Positions 34,867-43,027 of a stretch of DNA of 64,000 bases are shown here, one piece after another (position 1 is the stretch's first letter; each line of letters starts with the position of its first letter). Below the pieces are notes generated by a model. It was not told where the DNA came from, did no database searches, and saw only the letters and a program-made list of their open reading frames with translations. The position numbers were made by a program, and so were the translations under genes. The stretch spans positions 1,916,302 to 1,980,301 of the forward strand of contig NZ_JBHSNF010000001.1 in the NCBI RefSeq assembly GCF_042657065.1, written 5' to 3'. Origin of the DNA: Rhodanobacter ginsengisoli. GTDB taxonomy: Bacteria > Pseudomonadota > Gammaproteobacteria > Xanthomonadales > Rhodanobacteraceae.

Positions 34867-37254
34867 ATGACCACTGCATCCTCACCTACACCCGCACTAC
34901 GCATCCGCAAGGCCGCCGTGCTGGGCGCCGGTGTCATGGGCGCGCAGATCGCCGCACACCTGACCAACGCCGGCGTCGAAACCGTGCTGTTCGACCTGCC
35001 GGCGAAGGAAGGCCCGAAGAGCGGCATCGCGCTCAAGGCGATCGCCAACCTCGCCAAGCTGTCGCCGGCCCCGCTGGCCGACAAGGCGCTGGCCGCCGCG
35101 ATCATCCCGGCCAACTACGACGAGGATCTCGCGCACCTGAAGGATGTCGACCTGGTGATCGAGGCGATCGCCGAGCGGATGGACTGGAAGCTGGATCTGT
35201 ACAAGAAGATCGCGCCGTTCGTCTCCGCCACCGCGGTACTGGCCTCCAACACCTCCGGCCTGTCGATCAACGGGCTGGCCGAGGCGCTGCCGGAAGAAAT
35301 GCGCCATCGCTTCACCGGCGTGCACTTCTTCAACCCGCCGCGCTACATGCACCTGGTCGAGGTGATCCCGACCCGGCTCACCGACCGGAACGTGGTCGAT
35401 GGCCTGGAAGCGTTCCTGACCACCACCGTGGGCAAGGGCGTGGTGATCGCCAAGGACACGCCGAACTTCATCGGCAACCGCATCGGCGTGTTCTCGATGC
35501 TGGCCGCGATGTACCACACCGACCAGTTCAAGCTCGGCTTCGACACCGTCGACGCGCTGACCGGTCCGGCCCTGGGCCGTCCCAAGAGTGCGACCTACCG
35601 CACCGCCGACGTGGTCGGCCTGGACACCATGGCGCACGTCATCAAGACCATGGCCGACACCCTGCCCGACGATCCGTGGCACCGGTACTTCAAGGCGCCG
35701 GTGTGGCTGCAGGGCCTGATCGACAAGGGTGCGCTGGGCCAGAAGACCGGTGGTGGCTTCTACAGGAAGGTCGGCAAGGACATCGTGGTACTCGATGTGG
35801 CCAAGGGTGATTTCCGCCCGTCCGAGCAAAAGCCGTCCGACGAGGTCGCCGCGATCCTGGCGATCCGCGACCCGTCCGAGAAGTTCGGCAAGCTGCGGGC
35901 GTCGAGCGACCCGCAGGCCCAGTTCCTGTGGGCTACGTTCCGCGACCTGTTCCACTACACCGCCTACCACCTGGCCGACATCGCCGACACCGCGCGCGAC
36001 GTCGACTTCGCGATCCGCTGGGGCTACGGCTGGAAACTCGGTCCGTTCGAGACCTGGCAGGCCGCCGGCTGGCAGCAGGTCGCCGGCTGGATCAACGAGG
36101 ACATCGCCAGCGGCAAGGCGATGAGCAGCGCCCCGCTGCCGGCGTGGGTCACCGACGGTCGCAGCGGCGTGCACGGCAAGGCCGGCTCGTACTCGGCCAG
36201 CGCCAACACCGACAAGCCGCGCTCGCAGCACCCTGTGTACCAGCGCCAGCTGTTCCCCGATCCGCTGATCGGCGAGAAGTTCGACCAGGGCACCACGGTG
36301 TGGGAGAACGAAGGCGTGCGGTTGTGGACGCTGGGCGACGACGGCGTCGGCATCCTGTCGTTCAAGACCAAGATGAACACCGTCAACGACCACGTGCTCG
36401 ACGGTATCCAGCACGCGATCAAGATCGCCGAAGAGCAGCTCAAGGCGGTGGTGATCTGGCAGACCGGCGAACCGTTCTCCGCCGGCGCCGACCTGAAGGG
36501 CGCGCTGGGCCTGCTCAAGGAAGGCAAGATCGCGGACTTCGAGAAGATGGTGGAGAACTTCCAGGCTACCAGCATGGCGATCAAGTTCTCGCTGGTGCCG
36601 GTGGTCTCCGCCGTGCGCGGCATGGCCTTCGGCGGCGGCTGCGAGTTCCAGATGCATTCGGCGCGCACCGTGGCGGCGCTGGAAAGCTACATCGGCCTGG
36701 TCGAGGCCGGCGTCGGTCTGCTGCCCGCCGGTGGCGGCCTGCACGAGCTGGCCGTGCGTGCCGCGAAGGCGAACCCGGGCGACCCGTTCGAGGAACTGAA
36801 GAAGGTGTTCGAGACGGTCGCCATGGCCAAGGTTTCCGCCAGTGCGTTCGAGGCGAAGAACCTGGGCCTGCTGCGCGACAACGACGTGGTGGTGTTCAAC
36901 AGCTTCGAGCTGCTGTACATCGCCAAGCAGGTCGCCCGCGCGCTGGCCGAGAGCGGCTATCGCCCGCCCCTGCCCGGCCGCAACATCCCGGTCGCCGGCG
37001 ATGTCGGCACTGCCACCTTCAAGGCCTCGCTGGCCAACCTGCAGGCCGGCTACTTCGCCTCGCCGCACGACATCGACATCGCCACCCGCATCGCCGACTG
37101 CCTCTGCGGCGGCGTGATCGAGCGTGGCTCGACCGTCGACGAGGAATGGCTGCTGGCGCTGGAGCGCAAGCATTTCGTGGCGCTGGCGCAGACCGAAAAG
37201 ACCCAGGCCCGCATCGCCCACACCATGACCACCGGCAAGCCTTTGAGGAACTAG
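34867..37254 (+). CDS. 3-hydroxyacyl-CoA dehydrogenase/enoyl-CoA hydratase, FadN-type fusion
   Basis: The 795-residue protein starts with the NAD-binding loop VLGAGVMGAQIAAHL (near residue 19) and the 3HCDH C-terminal domain. The crotonase domain comes last, with QTGEPFSAGADLKGAL and AFGGGCEFQMH near 540-600. This order (dehydrogenase first) is that of Bacillus FadN and of similar proteobacterial proteins, not that of E. coli FadB or FadJ. It performs the hydration and oxidation steps of the fatty-acid cycle. GGAGAAG precedes the start; the thiolase follows. Confidence 0.93.
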   Translation: MTTASSPTPALRIRKAAVLGAGVMGAQIAAHLTNAGVETVLFDLPAKEGPKSGIALKAIANLAKLSPAPLADKALAAAIIPANYDEDLAHLKDVDLVIEAIAERMDWKLDLYKKIAPFVSATAVLASNTSGLSINGLAEALPEEMRHRFTGVHFFNPPRYMHLVEVIPTRLTDRNVVDGLEAFLTTTVGKGVVIAKDTPNFIGNRIGVFSMLAAMYHTDQFKLGFDTVDALTGPALGRPKSATYRTADVVGLDTMAHVIKTMADTLPDDPWHRYFKAPVWLQGLIDKGALGQKTGGGFYRKVGKDIVVLDVAKGDFRPSEQKPSDEVAAILAIRDPSEKFGKLRASSDPQAQFLWATFRDLFHYTAYHLADIADTARDVDFAIRWGYGWKLGPFETWQAAGWQQVAGWINEDIASGKAMSSAPLPAWVTDGRSGVHGKAGSYSASANTDKPRSQHPVYQRQLFPDPLIGEKFDQGTTVWENEGVRLWTLGDDGVGILSFKTKMNTVNDHVLDGIQHAIKIAEEQLKAVVIWQTGEPFSAGADLKGALGLLKEGKIADFEKMVENFQATSMAIKFSLVPVVSAVRGMAFGGGCEFQMHSARTVAALESYIGLVEAGVGLLPAGGGLHELAVRAAKANPGDPFEELKKVFETVAMAKVSASAFEAKNLGLLRDNDVVVFNSFELLYIAKQVARALAESGYRPPLPGRNIPVAGDVGTATFKASLANLQAGYFASPHDIDIATRIADCLCGGVIERGSTVDEEWLLALERKHFVALAQTEKTQARIAHTMTTGKPLRN

Positions 37255-37350
37255 TGAGCGCGCACTGCGCGCAGGAGTGAGAAACCAGAGTGGCCTCCAC
37301 TCACTTCTCATTCCTCTCCACTCTCTTCTTCTTACCTTTTGGAGTTCCCC

Positions 37351-38556
37351 ATGAGCAAGCAAGTGCAAGACGCCTACATCGTCGCCGCCACCCGCACCCC
37401 GGTCGGCAAGGCGCCGCGCGGCGTATTCCGCAACACCCGTCCGGACGACATGCTCGCCCACGTGATCCGCGCCGTGATGGCGCAGTGCCCGGGCATCGAC
37501 CCGCACCAGATCGGCGACGCGATCATCGGCTGCGCGATGCCCGAGGCCGAGCAAGGCATGAACGTGGCGCGCATCGGCGTGCTGCTGGCCGGCCTGCCCG
37601 ACACCGTGCCCGGCGTCACCATCAACCGCTTCTGCTCCTCCGGCCTGCAGGCCGTGGCGATGGCAGCCGACCGCATCCGCCTCGGCGAGGACGACCTGAT
37701 GCTCGCCGGCGGCACCGAGAGCATGAGCATGGTGCCGATGATGGGCCACAAGATCGCGATGAACCCCGCGATCTTCAGCGACGAGAACATCGGCATCGCC
37801 TACGGCATGGGCATCACCGCCGAGAACGTGGCCAAGCAGTGGAAGGTCTCGCGCGAGCAGCAGGACGCCTTCGCCGTGGAGAGCCACCGCCGTGCCCTGG
37901 CCGCCCAGGCAGCCGGCGAGTTCAACGACGAGATCAGCCCGTTCGCGCTGGACGACCATTATCCGAACCTCGTCACCCGCGGCATCGTCACCGACAGCCG
38001 CAGCATCAACATGGATGAAGGTCCGCGCGCCGGCACCACGCTGGAAGTGCTGGCCAAGCTGAAGACCGTGTTCCGCAACGGCCAATTCGGCGGCACCGTC
38101 ACCGCCGGCAACTCCTCGCAGATGTCCGACGGCGCCGGCGCCGTGATGCTGGCCAGCGAGAAGGCGATCAAGCAGTACAACCTGCAGCCGCTGGCCCGCT
38201 TCGTCGGCTTCTCCGTCGCCGGTGTGAAGCCCGAGGTGATGGGCATCGGCCCGAAGGAGGCGATCCCGAAGGCGCTCAAGCAGTGCGGCCTGAACCAGGA
38301 TCAGCTGGACTGGATCGAGCTCAACGAGGCGTTCGCCGCGCAGGCGCTGGCGGTGATGGGCGACCTCAAGCTCGATCCGAGCAAGGTCAACCCGCTGGGC
38401 GGCGCCATCGCACTCGGCCATCCACTCGGGGCCACCGGCGCGGTTCGTATCGCCACGCTGCTGCACGGCATGCGCCGGCGCAAGCAGAAGTACGGCATGG
38501 TGACCATGTGCATCGGCACCGGCATGGGCGCGGCGGGTATCTTCGAAGCGCTGTAA
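37351..38556 (+). CDS. Acetyl-CoA C-acyltransferase (3-ketoacyl-CoA thiolase)
   Basis: The 401-residue thiolase has the acyl-carrying Cys95 in NRFCSSGLQAV, the GHPLGATGAVR His motif near 355, and the second Cys in MCIGTGMGAAGIF near the end. It completes beta-oxidation with the fusion protein encoded 96 bp upstream. The GGAG site supports the ATG at 37351. A strong terminator follows 24 bp after the stop, closing the tetR-fad unit. Confidence 0.95.
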   Translation: MSKQVQDAYIVAATRTPVGKAPRGVFRNTRPDDMLAHVIRAVMAQCPGIDPHQIGDAIIGCAMPEAEQGMNVARIGVLLAGLPDTVPGVTINRFCSSGLQAVAMAADRIRLGEDDLMLAGGTESMSMVPMMGHKIAMNPAIFSDENIGIAYGMGITAENVAKQWKVSREQQDAFAVESHRRALAAQAAGEFNDEISPFALDDHYPNLVTRGIVTDSRSINMDEGPRAGTTLEVLAKLKTVFRNGQFGGTVTAGNSSQMSDGAGAVMLASEKAIKQYNLQPLARFVGFSVAGVKPEVMGIGPKEAIPKALKQCGLNQDQLDWIELNEAFAAQALAVMGDLKLDPSKVNPLGGAIALGHPLGATGAVRIATLLHGMRRRKQKYGMVTMCIGTGMGAAGIFEAL

Positions 38557-38580
38557 CCGGTTCGTTGCCTGTCGACAGGC

Positions 38581-38611
38581 AAAAGGCGCCGCAGCGATGC
38601 GGCGCCTTTTT
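38581..38611 (+). terminator. Rho-independent terminator of the fatty-acid operon
   Basis: AAAAGGCGCCGC (38581-38592) and GCGGCGCCTTTT (38599-38610) are perfect 12-bp arms around a 6-nt loop, and the run of T continues to 38611. The A/T-flanked stem can also work in reverse for the minus-strand hydrolase. Confidence 0.92.
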
Positions 38612-38701
38612 CCGTTCAACGGGTTCGGCCAGGCAACACGAACTCCGCCGCACCGAACCACGGGGCATGCCGCGCCGCTGCGCGACACGCCCCGCGAATC
38701 G

Positions 38702-39526
38702 TCAGCTCTTGATGAAAGCCAGCAAGTCGGGGTTGAGGACGTCGGCGTGAGTCGTCAGCATGCCGTGCGGGAAGCCCTTGTAGATCTTGAGCGTGCCGTG
38801 TTTCACCAGCTTCGCCGAAAGCAGTGCGGAATCGGCGATCGGCACGATCTGGTCGTCGTCGCCGTGCATGATCAGTACCGGCACATCGATGGCCTTGAGA
38901 TCGTCGGTGAAGTCGGTCTCGGAGAACGCCTTGATGCAATCGTAATGGGCTTTCGCGCCACCGATCATGCCCTGGCGCCACCAGTTGTCGACGACACCCG
39001 GGTAGACCTTGGCGCCGGGCCGATTGAAGCCGTAGAACGGGCCGGACGGCACGTCACGGTAGAACTGGGCGCGGTTGGCGGCGAGCGCGGCGCGAAAACC
39101 GTCGAACACCTCGAGCGGCAACCCGCCGGGGTTCTTTTCCGACTTGACCATGATCGGCGGCACCGCACCGACAAGCACCGCCTTGGCCACCCTGCCCTTG
39201 CCGTGGCGGGCGACGTAACGGGCCACTTCGCCGCCACCGGTGGAATGGCCGATGTGGATCGCGTCCTTCAGCTCGAGGTGGGCCGTCAGTTCGGCCACGT
39301 CGGCCGCATAGGTGTCCATCTCGTTGCCGATGTCGGTCTGGGTCGAGCGCCCATGGCCGCGCCGATCGTGCGCGATCACGCGGTACCCCCTGGACAGGAA
39401 GTACAGCATCTGGGTGTCCCAGTCGTCGGCGCTGAGCGGCCAGCCGTGATGGAAGACGATCGGCTGGCCCGAGCCCCAGTCCTTGTAGAAGATTTCGGTT
39501 CCGTCCTTCGTGGTGATGCGTGGCAT
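38702..39526 (-). CDS. Alpha/beta hydrolase (non-heme chloroperoxidase-like)
   Basis: The 274-residue protein has the cofactor-free haloperoxidase pattern: IVFHHGWPLSADDWD oxyanion region, nucleophile elbow GHSTGGG near residue 97, acid in HGDDDQIVPI near 228 and His in GFPHGML near 258. Related enzymes are arylesterases with promiscuous perhydrolase activity, so the halogenating label is historic. GAGGAG 8 bp upstream fixes the start at 39526; upstream in-frame residues are not family-like. Confidence 0.92.
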   Translation of the reverse strand: MPRITTKDGTEIFYKDWGSGQPIVFHHGWPLSADDWDTQMLYFLSRGYRVIAHDRRGHGRSTQTDIGNEMDTYAADVAELTAHLELKDAIHIGHSTGGGEVARYVARHGKGRVAKAVLVGAVPPIMVKSEKNPGGLPLEVFDGFRAALAANRAQFYRDVPSGPFYGFNRPGAKVYPGVVDNWWRQGMIGGAKAHYDCIKAFSETDFTDDLKAIDVPVLIMHGDDDQIVPIADSALLSAKLVKHGTLKIYKGFPHGMLTTHADVLNPDLLAFIKS

Positions 39527-39697
39527 AGCGGAATCTCCTCGATGGTGATGAGTGGACGATGTGCGGGCGGGTGAAAGGTCCGACGACGCGACAAGGCCGA
39601 CCATGATGCGCACGAGCCACAGCACCCCGTGGCCGCACCATCTCATCCGGTGAGACACCGTCCCGGCCTAATCCCCCGACGCCACCGGGACCACGCC

Positions 39698-42121
39698 ATG
39701 AACGCCTTGCCTGACCGCTACGATACCGCCGACGAGCTCGTGCTGCGCGATCCGGGGGACGGCCGCACGCTGGCACAGCGGTTGGCCCGACGCTACGCCG
39801 CGCGGATCACCGGTGCCTTCGTGGTGCCGGGCTCGGAAGGGGCGTTCGCGCCGCTGCCCGACGACCTGCCGCCGGCCCTCGCCCAGGCCCTGCGCGCACG
39901 CGGCATCGGGCAGCTCTACAGCCATCAGGCCGAGGCCTGGAAGGCGACGCGGTCCGGCGCGCACGTGGCGATCGTCACCCCCACCGCCTCGGGCAAGTCG
40001 CTGTGCTACACCCTGCCCGTCATCACGGCGGCAATGACGAACCACGCCAAGGCGCTGTACCTGTTCCCGACCAAGGCGCTGGCCCAGGACCAGGTGGCCG
40101 AGCTGCTGGAACTCAACAACGCCGGCGAACTGGGGGTGAAGGCGTTCACCTTCGACGGCGACACCCCGGGCGACGCGCGCCAGGCGATCCGCCTGCACGG
40201 CGACATCGTGGTCAGCAATCCGGACATGCTGCACCAGGCGATCCTGCCGCATCACACCAAGTGGGCGCAGTTCTTCGAGAACCTGCGCTACGTGGTGATC
40301 GACGAAGTGCACACCTATCGCGGCGTGTTCGGCTCGCACGTGGCCAACGTGATCCGCCGGCTCAAGCGCGTTTGCGCGTTCTACGGCGTCACGCCGCAGT
40401 TCATCCTGTGCTCGGCGACCATCGGCAACCCGCGGGAGCACGCCGAGGCGTTGATCGAGGACGCCGTCACCGCGATCACCGAGAGCGGCGCGCCGACCGG
40501 CGACAAGCACGTGCTGCTGTGGAACCCGCCGGTAATCAATCCCGACCTGGGCCTGCGCGCCTCGGCCCGCTCGCAGACGAACCGCATCGCGCGGCTGGCG
40601 ATCAAGTCGGGCATGAAGACGCTGGTGTTCGCGCAGTCGCGCAGCATGGTCGAAGTGCTGACCAGATACCTCAAGGACGTGTTCGACCACGACCCGCGCA
40701 AGCCACCGCGCATCCGCGCCTACCGCGGCGGCTACCTGCCGAAGGAGCGCCGCGCCGCCGAACGCGCGATGCGCGCGGGCAGCATCGACGGCATCGTCAG
40801 CACCTCGGCGCTGGAGCTGGGCGTGGACATCGGCAGCCTCGACGTGGTCGTGCTCAACGGCTACCCCGGCTCGGTCGCGGCCACCTGGCAGCGCTTCGGC
40901 CGCGCCGGCCGGCGCCAGCAGTCGGCGCTGGGGGTGCTGGTGGCCAGTTCCGATCCGCTCGATCAATACCTGGTGCGCCACCCGGAATTCTTCCAGGGTG
41001 CGACGCCCGAGCACGCGCGCATCCAGCCCGATCAACCGCTGATCCTGCTCGACCACATCCGCTGCGCCGCGTTCGAGCTGCCGTTCAGCGGCGACGAGCT
41101 GTTCGGCAGCGAAGTCGCCACACCGTGGCTCGAGGTGCTGGGCGAGGAAGGCGTGCTGCATCGCGAGGGCGAGCGCTGGGAATGGATCGCCGACAGCTAC
41201 CCGGCCATCGCGGTGTCGCTGCGCTCGGTCGCCGACGGCAACTTCGTGGTGGTCGACCGCACGGACGGCCGCCAGACCATCATCGCCGAGGTCGACTATT
41301 CCGCGGCCGCGGTCACCCTGTACGAGGGCGCCATCCACATGATCCAGTCCACGCCCTACCAGGTCGAGCGGCTGGACTGGGACGGCCGCAAGGCCTATGT
41401 CACGCGCACCCAGGTCGACTACTACACCGACGCGATCGACTACACCAAACTGAAGGTGCTGGACTGTTTCGAGTCCGCCCACGCCGGTGCCGGCGAGGCC
41501 CACCACGGCGAGGTGCACGTGGTGCGCCGCGTGCCCGGCTACAAGAAGATCCGCTTCTACTCGCACGAGAACATCGGCTACGGGCCGGTCAACCTGCCCG
41601 ACCAGGAACTGCACACCACCGCCGTGTGGTGGCAGCTGGAACAGGTCGTGCTGGCGGCTGCGTTCGAGGATCGCCAGCAGGCACTGGACGGCTTTCTCGG
41701 CGCCGCCAATGCGCTGCATCTGGTCGCCACCGTGGCGGTGATGGCCGAGGCGCGCGACCTGCAGAAATCCGTGGGCAGCGGTGACGGCGCCTGGTTCGTC
41801 AGCGCCGACATGCGCGGTCGTGGCCAGCTGCGCGGTGGCGACGGCCAGCCCACCGCGCTGGCGCCGGACGCGCCGTTCACGCCCACCGTCTATCTGTACG
41901 ACGCCTTCCCCGGCGGCATCGGCCATAGCGAGCCGCTGTTCCTGCGACGCGAGGACCTGGTCGCCCAGTCGGTCAGCCTGATCGAACGTTGTGACTGCCG
42001 TGCCGGCTGCCCCGCCTGCGTCGGCCCGGTGCTGGCGGCCGACGAACGTGACGATGCATTGTCCGTCGGCACGCCGAAAGCACTGGCGCTGCGCGTGCTG
42101 GCCCTGCTGGTGGCGCTGTGA
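39698..42121 (+). CDS. mrfA: MrfA-like superfamily-2 DNA helicase with DUF1998 Cys cluster
   Basis: The 807-residue protein has the Walker A TPTASGKSLCY near residue 98, DEVH box in VVIDEVHTYRG, motif III SATIGNPREH, and motif VI WQRFGRAGRRQQS. The C-terminal DUF1998 region ends with the four-Cys cluster CDCRAGCPACVG expected to bind zinc. This is the plan of Bacillus MrfA (YprA), a 3'-5' helicase in mitomycin-type DNA repair. The next gene, overlapping in GTGA, is its exonuclease partner. The start at 39698 is preferred over the longer frame; the symbol is given by family and context. Confidence 0.85.
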   Translation: MNALPDRYDTADELVLRDPGDGRTLAQRLARRYAARITGAFVVPGSEGAFAPLPDDLPPALAQALRARGIGQLYSHQAEAWKATRSGAHVAIVTPTASGKSLCYTLPVITAAMTNHAKALYLFPTKALAQDQVAELLELNNAGELGVKAFTFDGDTPGDARQAIRLHGDIVVSNPDMLHQAILPHHTKWAQFFENLRYVVIDEVHTYRGVFGSHVANVIRRLKRVCAFYGVTPQFILCSATIGNPREHAEALIEDAVTAITESGAPTGDKHVLLWNPPVINPDLGLRASARSQTNRIARLAIKSGMKTLVFAQSRSMVEVLTRYLKDVFDHDPRKPPRIRAYRGGYLPKERRAAERAMRAGSIDGIVSTSALELGVDIGSLDVVVLNGYPGSVAATWQRFGRAGRRQQSALGVLVASSDPLDQYLVRHPEFFQGATPEHARIQPDQPLILLDHIRCAAFELPFSGDELFGSEVATPWLEVLGEEGVLHREGERWEWIADSYPAIAVSLRSVADGNFVVVDRTDGRQTIIAEVDYSAAAVTLYEGAIHMIQSTPYQVERLDWDGRKAYVTRTQVDYYTDAIDYTKLKVLDCFESAHAGAGEAHHGEVHVVRRVPGYKKIRFYSHENIGYGPVNLPDQELHTTAVWWQLEQVVLAAAFEDRQQALDGFLGAANALHLVATVAVMAEARDLQKSVGSGDGAWFVSADMRGRGQLRGGDGQPTALAPDAPFTPTVYLYDAFPGGIGHSEPLFLRREDLVAQSVSLIERCDCRAGCPACVGPVLAADERDDALSVGTPKALALRVLALLVAL

Positions 42122-42933
42122 GTGCCCTGCTCGCAAGGCTGCGCCAGTTGCGCACGCAGGCCGGTCAGGTCGCGCCCGCTGCCACCCGGCCCCCCGCGCT
42201 GTCGCCCGAGGTACGCCGCCTGCTGCAGCGTCATGCGCAACTCAAACGCGGAGTCTCCTGCCCCGCCTCGACCGATCGCGACGTGCCCGGCATCGAACTG
42301 TCGCCCGGCCTGCGCTACAGCGAGACCTGCGTCGACTGGCTCACCCCGCCCGCGATCATCGACGCCGGCTTCGCCCGGATGGAGCCGGTGCATCACCAGT
42401 GCCTGCTGCACTTCGACACCGAGACCACCGGCCTGGCCGGCGGCACCGGCACCCGCGCCTTCATGATCGGCGCCGCCGACTGGATCGACGGCCGCTTCCG
42501 CATCCGCCAGCTCACGATCACCAGCATGGCCGCCGAAGCGGCGATGCTGCGGCACTTCGCCGAGTGGATGAGCCCGGACACCGTACTCGTCAGCTACAAC
42601 GGCAAGTGCTACGACGCACCGCTGCTGGCCACCCGCTATCGCCTGGCGCGGTTGCCGAATCCGCTCGCTGGCCTGGGCCACCTCGACCTGCTGCACCCCG
42701 TGCGCCGGCACTGGAAAGGCCAGTGGGAAAATTGCCGACTCGCCACCGCCGAACGGCAGTTGCTGGGCGTCGTGCGCGAGGACGATCTGCCCGGGTCGGA
42801 AGCGCCGGCCGCGTGGCTCACCTACCTGCGCGGCGGCTCGGCCCGCAACCTGCGCCGCGTGGCCGCGCACAACGCGCAGGATCTGAAGAGCCTGGCCGGG
42901 GTGTTGCTGCGGATGGCGGGCACCGTCGGCTGA
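42118..42933 (+). CDS. mrfB: MrfB-like ribonuclease-H-fold exonuclease
   Basis: The 271-residue protein has a DEDD exonuclease core: HFDTETTGLAGGTGTRAF (motif I, near residue 99), VSYNGKCYDAPLL (motif II region, near 160) and a later His/Asp stretch RVAAHNAQDLKSLAG. The GTG start overlaps the helicase stop, so the two are cotranslated. In Bacillus the MrfA and MrfB proteins act together, independently of UvrABC, on mitomycin C adducts. The N-terminal 80 residues are not recognised. Confidence 0.83.
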   Translation: MSALLARLRQLRTQAGQVAPAATRPPALSPEVRRLLQRHAQLKRGVSCPASTDRDVPGIELSPGLRYSETCVDWLTPPAIIDAGFARMEPVHHQCLLHFDTETTGLAGGTGTRAFMIGAADWIDGRFRIRQLTITSMAAEAAMLRHFAEWMSPDTVLVSYNGKCYDAPLLATRYRLARLPNPLAGLGHLDLLHPVRRHWKGQWENCRLATAERQLLGVVREDDLPGSEAPAAWLTYLRGGSARNLRRVAAHNAQDLKSLAGVLLRMAGTVG

Positions 42934-42974
42934 TCGAGCCGTCCCGGGTTTGCCAGGCGTACCCCGGACATGAC

Positions 42975-43004
42975 GGCGCCGCGCAGGTTTCGCTGCGCGG
43001 CGCC
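42975..43004. terminator. Hairpin between convergent mrfB and TonB-receptor genes
   Basis: GGCGCCGCGCAG and CTGCGCGGCGCC are perfect 12-bp arms around a 6-nt loop, 41 bp after mrfB and 23 bp after the receptor gene. There is no U-run on either strand, so termination efficiency is uncertain. Confidence 0.5.
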
Positions 43005-43027
43005 GGTGGACGTGGTGCTGCGGGCGG

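Noticed and set aside
34897..38688. A 1263-codon open frame on the minus strand across the beta-oxidation genes
   Set aside because: It is antisense to two clear enzymes, has His/Gly/Arg-rich shadow composition and no domain, which is usual for high-GC coding DNA.
39668..42136. An 822-codon minus-strand frame across mrfA
   Set aside because: It mirrors the helicase gene and has no recognisable motif or ribosome site.
39698..42933. Helicase plus nuclease as a phage-defence system
   Set aside because: The domain plan and coupling fit the MrfA/MrfB repair pair better; no other defence genes or mobile markers are adjacent.
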